Positions 27,325 through 37,100 of a stretch of 64,000 nt of DNA are shown piece after piece; position 1 is the first letter of the stretch; each line of letters opens with the position of its first letter. Both the position numbers and the translations under genes were made by a program. Source of the DNA: VAZQ01 sp963712565 (GTDB lineage: Bacteria > Pseudomonadota > Alphaproteobacteria > Rhizobiales > Xanthobacteraceae); assembly GCA_963712565.1 (NCBI GenBank), contig CAVQIP010000075.1:11023-75022 (forward strand), given 5' to 3'. The notes beneath the pieces are model-generated. The model was not told the origin of the DNA, made no database searches, and saw only the letters and a list, made by a program, of their open reading frames with translations.

Positions 27325-27436
27325 GCGGTCCTCTCGTCTCACTGAAGCGGCGCGCTCTTCACCCGGCACGGCCGACGCGGGCACGATTGGGAGCTGCGCC
27401 GCGCGCCGAGGAGGGCAAGGCGAGCGGCTGCTCCGC

Positions 27437-28156
27437 TCACGCAAACGCTATTCGCACGCGACGGTTCAACCGGCCCTTCTTCTCGATCTGCGTCACGCAC
27501 ACGTCGCCGATCTCGTTGGTCGCGCGCACATGGGTGCCGCCGCAGGGCTGCAGGTCGTATCCGACGATCTCGATCAGCCGCACGCGGCCGGTGCCCACGG
27601 GCGGCTTGACCGACATGGTCTTGACCAGGCCGGGCTCGGCCGCGAGTTCCGCATCCGTGATCCAGCGCGCGCGCACCGCGGCGCCGGCTGCGATCATGGC
27701 GGCGAGCTTACTGGTGATCTCGTCCTTGTCGAGCCCGGCCTCGGGAATGTCGAAGTCGAGCCGGCCATCGCTGTCGCCGACCGCGCCGCCGGTGACCGGA
27801 TAGGGCAGCACGGCCGAGAGCAGATGCAGCGCGGTGTGCATGCGCATGCGGGCATAGCGCAAATCCCAGTCGATGGCGGCGTGCACGGGCTCCCCGATCT
27901 TGAGCCTCAGCCCGGTGGTGGCGGCGGGCAGATGCGCAATCTCGGTCTTTGCCGCATCGGTGTAGCTTGCGCCCACGATAGGGATGGCGTCGCCGGTCGC
28001 GGTCGTCAGCACGCCGCGGTCGGCGGGCTGGCCGCCGGAGGCGGCGTAGAGCACGGTGCGGTCGAGCACGACGCCGCCCTCCTCGGTCAGGCCGACCACC
28101 GTGGCGCTGCATTCCTGCAGATAGGAGTCTTCGCGAAACAGGCACTCGGTGGCCAT
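27437..28156 (-). CDS. alanyl-tRNA editing protein AlaX
   Basis: A 239-residue free-standing editing domain. The zinc site is MHTALHLL (HxxxH) together with CGGTH near the C-terminus. The opening ATECLFREDSYLQEC and the AASGGQPADRG segment are the usual first part. It hydrolyses Ser (or Gly) wrongly attached to tRNA-Ala. It lies between sulfurtransferase and cysteine synthase genes with short gaps, and co-transcription is likely. Confidence 0.9.
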   Translation of the reverse strand: MATECLFREDSYLQECSATVVGLTEEGGVVLDRTVLYAASGGQPADRGVLTTATGDAIPIVGASYTDAAKTEIAHLPAATTGLRLKIGEPVHAAIDWDLRYARMRMHTALHLLSAVLPYPVTGGAVGDSDGRLDFDIPEAGLDKDEITSKLAAMIAAGAAVRARWITDAELAAEPGLVKTMSVKPPVGTGRVRLIEIVGYDLQPCGGTHVRATNEIGDVCVTQIEKKGRLNRRVRIAFA

Positions 28157-28189
28157 GGCGGATCGCTGTGCTGCAATCGAATGTCGAGA

Positions 28190-29230
28190 TCAGACCTTTA
28201 CGAACGGGACCTGCACGCTTGGACGTCGCTCCAGCCATTTCGGCACAGGAAGTCGTTTCTCGCGCAAGAACGCCGGATTGAACAGCTTCGATTGATAGCG
28301 CGTGCCATAGTCCGCGAGAATGGTGACGATGGTGTGGCCCGGTCCCATGTCCTTGGCCAGCCGGATCGCACCGGCGAGATTGATCCCGGTCGAGCCGCCC
28401 ATGCACAGCCCTTCCTGCTCGAGCAGGTCGAAGATGAGCGGCACCGCTTCCTCGTCGGGGATCAAATACGGCTTGTCGACCTTGATGTCCTCGATGATGC
28501 GGGTCACGCGACCAAGCCCGATGCCTTCGGTGATCGAGCCGCCTTCCGAAGGCTTGGCCTCCCCGTGCGCGAACAGATTGTACATGGCCGCGCCCCTGGG
28601 ATCGGCGACACCGATGACGATGTCCTTGTTCCGCTCGCGCAAATAGGTTGATACGCCCGCAAGCGTGCCGCCGGTGCCGATGGCGCAGATGAAGGCGTCC
28701 ACCTCGCCGTCGGTCTGTTGCCAGATTTCCGGCCCGGTCGAGAGGTAGTGCGCCTTGCGGTTGTCCAGATTGTTCCACTGGTCCGCGAACAGGACGCCGT
28801 TTTGCTCGTGCTTGCGCAGCTCGTCGGCCAGCCGTCGGCCGATGTGCTGATAATTGTTGGGGTTGCTGTAGGGCACCGCCGGCACTTCCACCAGTTCGGC
28901 GCCGCACAGGCGCAGCGTGTCCTTTTTCTCCTGGCTCTGCGTCTCCGGAATGACGATCAGCGTGCGGTAGCCGCGCGCATTGGCGACGAGGGCAAGCCCG
29001 ATGCCGGTGTTGCCGGCGGTGCTCTCGACCACCAGCCCGCCCGGCTTGATCTCGCCCCGCTTTTCCGCCTCCAGGATCATCTGCCGCGCCGGGCGATCCT
29101 TCACCGATTGGCCCGGATTCATGAATTCGGCCTTGCCCAGGATGGTACACCCCGTCGCAGCGGAGGCGCGCTCGAGCTTGATCAACGGCGTGCTGCCGAT
29201 GGTCTCGACAATTCCGTCTCTGGTCTGCAT
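28190..29230 (-). CDS. cysK: cysteine synthase A
   Basis: A 346-residue fold-type II PLP enzyme. The Schiff-base Lys is in QSVKDRPA, the phosphate or substrate loop reads ESTAGNTG, and GTGGT binds the cofactor phosphate. It joins O-acetylserine and sulfide to cysteine. The family usually has PTSGNTG at the substrate loop; ESTAGNTG is the variant seen in some alphaproteobacterial and fungal-like paralogues of slightly greater length. It is the first gene of the minus-strand sulfur cluster. Confidence 0.88.
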   Translation of the reverse strand: MQTRDGIVETIGSTPLIKLERASAATGCTILGKAEFMNPGQSVKDRPARQMILEAEKRGEIKPGGLVVESTAGNTGIGLALVANARGYRTLIVIPETQSQEKKDTLRLCGAELVEVPAVPYSNPNNYQHIGRRLADELRKHEQNGVLFADQWNNLDNRKAHYLSTGPEIWQQTDGEVDAFICAIGTGGTLAGVSTYLRERNKDIVIGVADPRGAAMYNLFAHGEAKPSEGGSITEGIGLGRVTRIIEDIKVDKPYLIPDEEAVPLIFDLLEQEGLCMGGSTGINLAGAIRLAKDMGPGHTIVTILADYGTRYQSKLFNPAFLREKRLPVPKWLERRPSVQVPFVKV

Positions 29231-29291
29231 TGCGGCCGTCCGCTCGAAAGCGCCGGAACGTAGATGACGCGGTTGCATTCGACAAGCGCGG

Positions 29292-30314
29292 CTATTTGAG
29301 GAGGTTCGCGGCCCTTTCGGCAATAGCTGCCGGTGTGCCGTAGACCTGGCGCACGAGCTTCTCGATGTCCTCGCCCGCCACCGGTCGGATCTCGAGCCGG
29401 GATTTCGCCGCGTCCGCCAGGAAATCCTTGTCGTTCATCGTATCCATGAAAGCCCGCCGCAGTGCCTCGGCGCGATCCGGCGGAATGCCGGGCGGCGCCA
29501 GATAGGGCCAGGCCATCACTTGGCGCGCGAACACGAGCGAGAGAACGGCGCGATCCTCGTCGCTATTGGCGAGATCGATGATGAGCGGAAGGCCCGGCAG
29601 ATCGGGATGCTTGGAAAGCCCCATCTGGAACAACAGATTGATCTTGTTCTCGGCGAGCCAGGATCGGCGCGTCGCCGTCAGGCTGGTCCATGACCAGCTG
29701 CAGCGGCCCTGCACCTCGCCGCGTTCCATGGCAAGGTCGATGTCGTTGCCGCCGGGATAGCCGGTGATGATCTTGAATTTGGTCCCCAGCACGCCGTTGG
29801 CGATCTTGGGGAATTGATAGCTGTCGGCGCTGAGGCCGCTCGCACCGACGACCAGCTCTTTCGTCAGCACCTGCTCGAACCTGGTGACGCCGGTGGTGTG
29901 CCAGGCCACGCAGACGCTCACCTCGTTGTTGGCGCTGCCGATGAAGGTGAACTTGGTCGCATCGAACTGCGCGCCCTTGCCGCCGAGGAGGGGCTCGAAC
30001 AGGGTGCCGCGATAGATGGTCGCGAAAGTGGTGCCGTCCTTCGGTGCCGCCTTGTAGAGGAAGTTCGCGAGCCGCAGGCCGCCCGCGCCTTCCATGTTCT
30101 TGGCGACCACGGTGGGATTGCCGGCAATGAACCGCCCCATATGCCGGGCGAGCATGCGCGCATAGGCGTCGTAGCCGCCGCCGACGCTGGAGCTGATGTA
30201 GAGCTCGAGGCTCTTGCCGCGATAGAATTCGGCCGGCGTTTGCGCGAGCGCGGGCTGCGCGAGCGGGGCCAGCGACAAAGCGAGGAGCGATAGGCAGCGG
30301 CACAACAGGCGCAT
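29292..30314 (-). CDS. TctC/Bug-like periplasmic binding protein
   Basis: A 340-residue exported protein: signal MRLLCRCLSLLALSLAPLAQPALAQ, then FYRGKSLELYISSSVGGGYDAYARMLA, a longer subgroup of the TctC family with a Gly-rich ligand loop GGGYD. It closely resembles in layout the receptor at 34320-35342. The start at 30314 is preferred to one 14 codons upstream because it begins the signal directly. It ends 61 bases from cysK. No TctA/TctB genes are nearby, so its transporter partner must be elsewhere, or it may serve as a sensor component. Confidence 0.82.
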   Translation of the reverse strand: MRLLCRCLSLLALSLAPLAQPALAQTPAEFYRGKSLELYISSSVGGGYDAYARMLARHMGRFIAGNPTVVAKNMEGAGGLRLANFLYKAAPKDGTTFATIYRGTLFEPLLGGKGAQFDATKFTFIGSANNEVSVCVAWHTTGVTRFEQVLTKELVVGASGLSADSYQFPKIANGVLGTKFKIITGYPGGNDIDLAMERGEVQGRCSWSWTSLTATRRSWLAENKINLLFQMGLSKHPDLPGLPLIIDLANSDEDRAVLSLVFARQVMAWPYLAPPGIPPDRAEALRRAFMDTMNDKDFLADAAKSRLEIRPVAGEDIEKLVRQVYGTPAAIAERAANLLK

Positions 30315-30384
30315 CAGCCGCTCCGCTCGCTGATGGCACGCGCCGAAACGAGGCATGCGGCCGGGCGTGATCGCACAGCGTGCC

Positions 30385-31254
30385 CTACTTGGCCTCGACC
30401 AGCGTCATCGTTGCCGGTCCTTCGCCGACGATCAGCACCCATGTCTCTTCGGTCTTGGCTCCGTCCCAGTGCACCTGCTTGCCGAAATGGGTCACGAAGC
30501 TGCCCGTGGGCATGGGCATCATGTTCTCGCGATCGACCTTGTCGCCGGTTGCGACCCACCAGGTTCCCTTGACGACGGTGATGAAGCGGTCGTTGGGATG
30601 AAAGTGCGGTCGGCTGAAGCTGCCGGGCTTGAAGCGATTGATCACGACGTAGAGGCCGCTCTTGCTTGGATCACCGTGCAGCACGACCTGGTTCGTTGCC
30701 GCGGCGCCGGTCGGATCACGCCACTTGTACACATCGGGCGGAGTGTAGGCGACGGCGGCTGGATCGAGCTTGCTGAACCGGCCGGTCGCGGGTTCGACCC
30801 GGGTGCTGGTCGCCGGCCCTTCGCCGACGATCAGCAGCGTGGCGTCCTCGTCCTTCGCGCCGTCCCAATGGACCTGCTTGCCGAAATGCGTCACGAACGT
30901 GCCGGCCGGCATGGGAGTGCTGTTGTCGGGATCAAACGTGACGCCGCTGCCCACCCACCAGGTGCCGTCGATGACGGTGATGAAGCGGTCGTTGGGGTGA
31001 AAGTGCGGTTTGCTGAAATGGTTTCCCTTGAGCCATTTGTTGCGCACGACGTAGAGCCCCGGCTGCGACGGATCGCCCACGAGAACCGTGTTTTGCGCGC
31101 CGCCGGCGCTCGGTGGATTCCATTTGATCTGGTCCGGGGTCTTGTAGACGAGGGCCGCGGGATTGAGCTCGACCGCGGCGGCGGACGTCGCTGCTCCCAT
31201 GGCGAACATCGCAGCAACCGGCACGAGACGCCATGAGCGGAGCGCAGCGGACAT
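30385..31254 (-). CDS. secreted protein with two tandem cupin domains
   Basis: A 289-residue protein with a signal peptide (to about AAA-VEL, residue 28) and an internal duplication. Repeat 1 (about 35-155) and repeat 2 (about 165-285) each contain GDPS..GLYVV, the metal-binding block PHFHPNDRFITV, GTWW and the identical THFGKQVHWDGAK. Both copies keep the His-x-His and final His typical of metal cupins. GGAGGAAGAGA precedes the ATG. The function is unknown; periplasmic metal-dependent cupins may be dioxygenases, lyases or binding proteins. Confidence 0.85.
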   Translation of the reverse strand: MSAALRSWRLVPVAAMFAMGAATSAAAVELNPAALVYKTPDQIKWNPPSAGGAQNTVLVGDPSQPGLYVVRNKWLKGNHFSKPHFHPNDRFITVIDGTWWVGSGVTFDPDNSTPMPAGTFVTHFGKQVHWDGAKDEDATLLIVGEGPATSTRVEPATGRFSKLDPAAVAYTPPDVYKWRDPTGAAATNQVVLHGDPSKSGLYVVINRFKPGSFSRPHFHPNDRFITVVKGTWWVATGDKVDRENMMPMPTGSFVTHFGKQVHWDGAKTEETWVLIVGEGPATMTLVEAK

Positions 31255-31298
31255 TCTCTTCCTCCAGTGTTGAGGCCTCTTCGGGGGTGCGCAGCATA

Positions 31299-31347
31299 GC
31301 GCGTGATCCCGAAAAGTGGGAACCGGTTTTCGGAAAAGATCACGCGC
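31299..31347 (+). repeat. palindromic repeat of the GCGTGATC...GATCACGC type
   Basis: A 10-bp inverted repeat GCGCGTGATC (31299-31308) and GATCACGCGC (31338-31347) encloses a nested palindrome CCGAAAA...TTTTCGG. This is the well-known Rhizobiales intergenic palindrome built around AAGTGGGAACCGGTTTTC. It lies downstream of the ABC permease gene, next to a terminator hairpin. Confidence 0.75.
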
Positions 31348-31399
31348 AAAAAAAAACTTAGAGCGGGATGGCGACTCGAAGAGAAGTCATCCCGCTCTA
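31348..31399 (-). terminator. rho-independent terminator of the ABC transporter operon
   Basis: On the minus strand an 11-bp stem (arms 31388-31398 and 31360-31370, AGAGCGGGATG and its complement) with a 17-base loop is followed after two bases by nine T residues (31356-31348). It lies about 65 bases past the stop of the ABC permease, the right place to end that operon. Confidence 0.8.
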
Positions 31400-31462
31400 G
31401 TCTGGTTCGGATCGGCCGGGAAAGGCCGCGACGACGGACGAGCCGTCCCTGGACCGGCAGGG

Positions 31463-32262
31463 CTATTCCGCCTTCCACGGGATGATGACGCGCTCGAGCT
31501 CGTTGAGGCCGAGCGTGATCAAAAAGCCGATGATCGCGATCACGAACAGGCCGACATACATCTGCTCGACCGCGAACGTGCTCCACGCGCTCCAGATCAG
31601 GTAGCCGAGTCCGCTCTTTGCTCCCACCATTTCAGCCACGGCGATCAGCACCAGGCCGATGCCGATGCCGAGCTTGAAGCCGGTCATGATCACCGGCAGC
31701 GCGCCGGGAAGCGCGATGGTCCAGAACATGTTCCAGCGGCTCGCTTTGTAGTTCTGTCCGACGTCGAGGTAGATCTTGTTGATTTCGAGCACGCCGGTCG
31801 TGGCGTTGATCACCACCGGAAAGAACACGCCGACCGCAACCATGAAGATTTTCGACGCCTCGCCCAGGCCGAAGATCAGCAGCGCCAGCGGCAGGATGGC
31901 GCTCTTGGGCACCGGGTAGGTCGCGGCGACCAACGGGTCGAACAGTGCCCGCATCGGCCGGTTGAGTCCCATCGCGATGCCGAGGACGAGCGCGGGCACC
32001 CCGCCGATGATCGCGCCATAGAGCAGGCGCTGCATGCTTACCGCGGTGTGGGTGATCAGCTCGCCGGTGCGCAACATCTCGATCATGGTCGCCACCACGC
32101 TGGAAGGCGCCGGAAAAAACCGGGTATCGATGAAGCCGAAGCGTGCGCACAGCTCCCACAGCATGAGCAGCGCGAGCGGCGAGATCACGTTCAGCAAGCG
32201 GTCGCGCGTGCGTGCGGAGATCCTGGAGGCGGCCTGCGATCCGGTCGAGATCGTCTGGATGC

Positions 32263-32266
<4 letters not shown>
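31463..32266 (-). CDS. NitT/TauT-family ABC transporter permease
   Basis: A 267-residue inner-membrane protein with about six helices and a BPD_transp_1 domain. The EAA-like loop is near YKASRWNMFWTIALPGALPVIMTG, the usual sulfonate/nitrate/taurine permease form. It starts with an ATGA overlap with the ATPase stop, so the two are translated together. The substrate is unknown because no binding protein accompanies it. Confidence 0.88.
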
Positions 32267-33090
<824 letters not shown>

Positions 33091-33268
33091 GGATGGTCCT
33101 TGAAGGCCTCAATTTGCCGGGCCAAGGCGGCGTTCACAACTGAATCTTTGGCGCCGATGGTCATGGCCCGGGTGCAGCGCCGAGGCCGTACACGGAAAGC
33201 GCGTTCAGCAAAGGCGGAGTCCGGTCTTGCGCGTGCGCTTGAGCTTGCGCAGATTGCGCCCATCCGCC

Positions 33269-33433
33269 CTAGTGTCCCGATTCCGAAGTTCGCATCATTA
33301 AGCGGCACCCTCGTTTGCGAACTTCGGAATCGAAGGACACCAGCAATTTATTGATCTAGTGTGGCTTTGGTTCAGAAGTCCGCATTTAGGACTCGCCCCA
33401 AGAATGATGCGGACTTCTGAACCGCCACACTAG
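33269..33433. repeat. double-hairpin repeat element, copy 1
   Basis: A 165-bp element made of two consecutive perfect hairpins. Hairpin 1 has arms GATTCCGAAGTTCGC (33279-33293) and its complement at 33317-33331, with outer GTGTCC/GGACAC. Hairpin 2 has arms GGTTCAGAAGTCCGCAT (33369-33385) and its complement at 33407-33423, with outer CTAGTGTGGC/GCCACACTAG. The element begins CTAGTGT and ends ACACTAG. A nearly identical copy lies at 62758-62920. It encodes no protein. It sits between divergent genes (ABC ATPase and class II aldolase); the rest of this gap (33091-33268) shows nothing recognisable. Confidence 0.85.
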
Positions 33434-33444
33434 GGGAACAATCG

Positions 33445-34224
33445 ATGAGCGCGAGAGTGAATTCGTCGCATTCGGCGGCAGGCGGGCGGAAGGCATCGCC
33501 GGTTAGGCTCGATCGGGATCTCGTCGACGACCTCGTCGCCGCCAACAGGACGCTCGCGCGCCTCAATGTGCTCGATGCCTTCGGACACGTCAGCGTGCGC
33601 GATCCGAGCAATCCCAATCGCTATCTGGTGGCGCGCTCGGTGGCGCCCGAATCCGTGACGGCGGCCGACATCCTCGTTCTCGATCTCGACAGTCAGACCG
33701 TCGATCGCAAGGACGAAGGCAAGTTGCTGTACCGCGAGCGCTTCATCCACGGCGAGATCTACAAGGTCCGCCCGGATGTCCATGCGGTCGTGCACAGCCA
33801 CTCGCCCACCGTGGTTCCGTTCACCGTGACCCGCGCCAAGCTGCGCCCGCTGCTGCACAATGCCGGGTTCCTGGGATACGGCGCACCGCTGTTCGAAATT
33901 CGCAAATGCGCCGGCAACGGCACCGACCTGCTGATCGAAACCCCCGACCTGGGCCAGGCGCTGGCGAAGACGCTCGGCAAGGAGGCCGCCGTCGTGCTGA
34001 TGCGCGGTCACGGCAATTCCGTGGTCGGGCCGACGCTGCGCGACGCGGTGTTCCGCGCCTACTACACCGAGGTGAATGCCCGCCTGCAGCTGCAGGCGAT
34101 CACCATCGGCGGCCCGATCAATTTCCTCACCAAGGAGGAGGCAATCACCAGCAGCAAGGCCATGCTGCGCGCCGCCGCCCGGCCGTGGGCGCTGTGGCGA
34201 GCCAAGGCGCTGGCATCGCGATGA
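33445..34224 (+). CDS. class II aldolase/adducin-family protein
   Basis: A 259-residue protein with the zinc site of class II aldolases: VVHSHSP (His117, His119) and RGHGNSVVG (His189). Glu98 in YRERFIHGE occupies the position of the catalytic acid of fuculose-phosphate aldolase. It could be an aldolase, a sugar-phosphate epimerase or a decarboxylase; the sequence does not decide. Its stop overlaps ATG 34221 of the next frame (ATGA), although the receptor gene that follows more likely begins at 34320. Confidence 0.82.
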   Translation: MSARVNSSHSAAGGRKASPVRLDRDLVDDLVAANRTLARLNVLDAFGHVSVRDPSNPNRYLVARSVAPESVTAADILVLDLDSQTVDRKDEGKLLYRERFIHGEIYKVRPDVHAVVHSHSPTVVPFTVTRAKLRPLLHNAGFLGYGAPLFEIRKCAGNGTDLLIETPDLGQALAKTLGKEAAVVLMRGHGNSVVGPTLRDAVFRAYYTEVNARLQLQAITIGGPINFLTKEEAITSSKAMLRAAARPWALWRAKALASR

Positions 34225-34319
34225 CCGCAAACGACGGCGGAGCACAGAGACTACCGCACCGGAACGAAAACCGATCCGCGGCCCGTCGCCTGATGCGGGT
34301 CGTCCGGTGGAGGGAGCAA

Positions 34320-35342
34320 ATGCCGGGGACACGGGCGCTGGGTGTGCTGCTGTCGGTCGCAGTGACGGTCACAACCGCCTGCGAGCTCAATGCCGATCCG
34401 ATCGGCGATTTTTATCGCGGCAAGACCATCCGCATGTTCATCGGCTACGGGCCGGGCGGCGGCTACGATCTCTATGGCCGGCTGGTCGCCGAATTTTTGC
34501 CCAAGCATCTCCCCGGCGCCCCCGCGATCGTTGCCCAGAACATGCCCGGCGGCGGCAGCTTCGTCGCCGCCAAGTACATGGCGGAGGTGGCGCCGAAGGA
34601 CGGTACCGCGCTCGGCAGTCTCGCCCAGACGCTTGCGCTCGACAGCGCGATCAACAGCTCGGCCAAGCTGGACGCCGCCAAGTTCCGTTATGTCGGCCGT
34701 GTCACCACCAATATCGACGTCGGCGCGGCGCTGCCGGGCGTCGGCATCAAGTCGTTCGACGATGTTCGCAAGCGCCAGTACACGGTCGGCGCGTCCGGCG
34801 GCGGCTCGACCACGGTCCTGTTCCCGTCGGCGCTCAATGCCTATGGCGGCGCCCAGTTCAAGATCGTGCGGGGATACAAAGGAACCAACGATATCCTGCT
34901 GGCCATGGAGCGCGGCGAGGTGGACATCGTCGGCGCCTACGGATTGCCCGGCATGCTCGTCAGTCATCCCGGATGGATCGACAAAGGCGAGGCGACGATC
35001 ATTTATCAGGCCGCGCTCGCGCGCCACCGGCTGCTGCCGAACGTGCCGACGCTGCCCGAGCTCGCGGTCGGCGATGAAGGCCGGGCGATCCTGCGCGCGG
35101 TCGCCGGCACCGCCGAGATCGGGCGCTCGATCATCACCACTCCCGGCGTCCCGGAGGAGCGGCTCGCGGCGCTGCGCACGGCGTTCCAGGCGATGCTCGC
35201 GGATCCCGATTTCCTCGCGGCGTGCGAGAAGCGCAAGTTCATGGTCGATCCGGGGACGGGCGAGGCGATGGACGCGATCGTTCGGGAGACGCTGCAGCTG
35301 TCGCCGTCGCTCCTCGCCAAGATCGGCGACATTCTGAAATGA
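34320..35342 (+). CDS. TctC/Bug-like periplasmic binding protein
   Basis: A 340-residue exported receptor of the long TctC subgroup: DFYRGKTIRMFIGYGPGGGYDLYGRLVA, QNMPGGGSFVAAKYM, RGEVDIVGAYG. ATG 34320 is chosen because GGAGGGAG lies 3-10 bases before it and the residues that follow form a good signal sequence; an earlier in-frame ATG at 34221 overlaps the aldolase stop but gives a poor, overly long leader. It probably belongs to one transcription unit with the aldolase and perhaps the amidohydrolase downstream. Confidence 0.83.
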   Translation: MPGTRALGVLLSVAVTVTTACELNADPIGDFYRGKTIRMFIGYGPGGGYDLYGRLVAEFLPKHLPGAPAIVAQNMPGGGSFVAAKYMAEVAPKDGTALGSLAQTLALDSAINSSAKLDAAKFRYVGRVTTNIDVGAALPGVGIKSFDDVRKRQYTVGASGGGSTTVLFPSALNAYGGAQFKIVRGYKGTNDILLAMERGEVDIVGAYGLPGMLVSHPGWIDKGEATIIYQAALARHRLLPNVPTLPELAVGDEGRAILRAVAGTAEIGRSIITTPGVPEERLAALRTAFQAMLADPDFLAACEKRKFMVDPGTGEAMDAIVRETLQLSPSLLAKIGDILK

Positions 35343-35605
35343 GCGTCCGCCACGGCTGGTCGCCGCTCTTGTCCGGCGACGACCGAGGCGCGAGCGTTGC
35401 CTGCCCGCCGCATTGTCGCCGGCGCAAGTTTTGTCATTGACGCGGCGGGCGGCTTGCACGTTTCCGGCACAGCCGGCGAAAGTGGGCAGCTTCCCGCAAC
35501 CGTATGCGTCCGCTGTCGTTGCAGCCCACGGCTTTCAATTTCGTCCGGCCTATTGAACAATCGCCGGAACGAACAGCAGCCTGACGGATGGGGGAGGATT
35601 TCAGC

Positions 35606-37046
35606 ATGATCGGCGCATTGCAATTCAGCCGCCGCCGCGTCCTGCAGGGCGTCGCCGCGTCCGCGGCGGTCGGACCGGCCGGGCTCGCTCCGGCGTCGGC
35701 CGCGCCCGCGGCCGCGCGCAAGCTGCCGGCGCGCGGCAACGTGGTGATCCGCAACGCCTATGTCATGACCATGGAGCCGGGCGCGCCCGACATCAAGGAC
35801 GGCGACGTGCATGTGCGCGACGGCGTGATCGTGGCGGTCGGGCCAGAAGCTCAACGCGCCCGGCGCGACCACGATCAACGGCGCCGGCATGATCGTGCTG
35901 CCCGGCTTGGTCGAGACCCACTGGCACATGTGGAACACGCTGCTGCGGAGCATGTCGGGTGAAAAGCCCGAACTCGGTTATTTCCGCACGACCGCCGCGC
36001 TCGGGCAGAAATACGAGCCGGCCGACATGTATCAGGGCACGCGGCTGGCGGCAGCGGAGGCGATCAGCAGCGGCATCACCTCGGTCCACGACTGGTGCCA
36101 CAACATCCGTTCACTCGATTATGTCGATCAGGATTTACGGGCGCTGCGCGAATCGGGACTGCGCGCGCGTTTCTCCTACGGCGCCGCGCAGGGCATGGCG
36201 AACAACCAGGGCATCGTGTTGGCCGACCTCGAGCGGCTTGCCCGCGACTGGTCGGGCTACTCCAACGACGGGCTGATCACGCTTGGCCTGGCGTGGCGCG
36301 GCATGGGCGGCAACAACCCTGCGACCGCCATTCCGCCGGACATCTACAAGGCGGAGATCGAGGCCGCGCGCAAGCTCGGCTTGCCGATCTCGGTGCACGC
36401 CAGCGGCTCGCGGCCGGCCACCGGCCAGGTTGCCACCATCGCGCAAGCCGGCCTGCTCGCCGCGGACATGCAGATCATCCACGGCGTGGTGCTGACGCCC
36501 GACGAGATCGAGGCGATCAAGCGCGCAGGCGCCTCGGTCAGCCTCTCGCCGACCAGCGAGCTGCGCATCGGCTTCGGTCTGCCGCAGACCGCGAACCTGT
36601 TGGCAGCGGGCATTCCGGTCGGGCTCTCGGTCGACACCGTGGAGCTCACCGGCAACGCCGACATGTTCGGCATCATGAAGTTCATCCAGAACATCGAGAA
36701 CGGCAAGAGCGAGAGCGAGTTCAAGCTCACCGCCCGCCGCGTGCTCGAGCTCGGTACCATCGAGGGTGCCCGCTCGATGGGCATCGCCGACAAGGTCGGC
36801 TCGCTCAAGGCCGGCAAGCGCGCCGACCTCATCATGGTGTCGACGCGCGCCGCCAATCTCGGCGTGTTCGGCGATCCCGCCCACATGCTGGTGACCGCGG
36901 CGCAGCCCTCGAACGTGGACACCGTCATGGTCGACGGACGCGTGCTCAAGCGCGGCGGCAGGCTCACCGTCATGGACGCGGCGCGGATCGCGGCCGAAGC
37001 GGCGGCGGCCAACGCGGCGCTGCGCAAACGCGCCAACTGGTGGTGA
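35606..37046 (+). CDS. Tat-exported amidohydrolase, cytosine deaminase/TRZ-ATZ type (one frameshift)
   Basis: About 479 residues if repaired. The start at 35606 follows GGGGGAGGA. Residues 1-40 form a twin-arginine signal (SRRRVLQGVAASAAV). The N-terminal strand region ends DGVIVAVG near 35843. There the DNA GTCGGGCCAGAAG has one base too many, and the protein continues in the next frame as KLNAPGATTINGAGMIVLPGLVETHWHMW. Metal ligands are the HWH pair, His in SVHASG, His in IHGVV, and Asp in SVDTVE. The family deaminates or dechlorinates N-heterocycles. Export is unusual for it. It sits between a Bug receptor and an enolase-superfamily enzyme in the catabolic region. Confidence 0.85.
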
Positions 37047-37100
37047 AGCCGACGGCGTGATGTCGGCCCCCGACAGACCGGTTCGAAAACACCCATTGCC

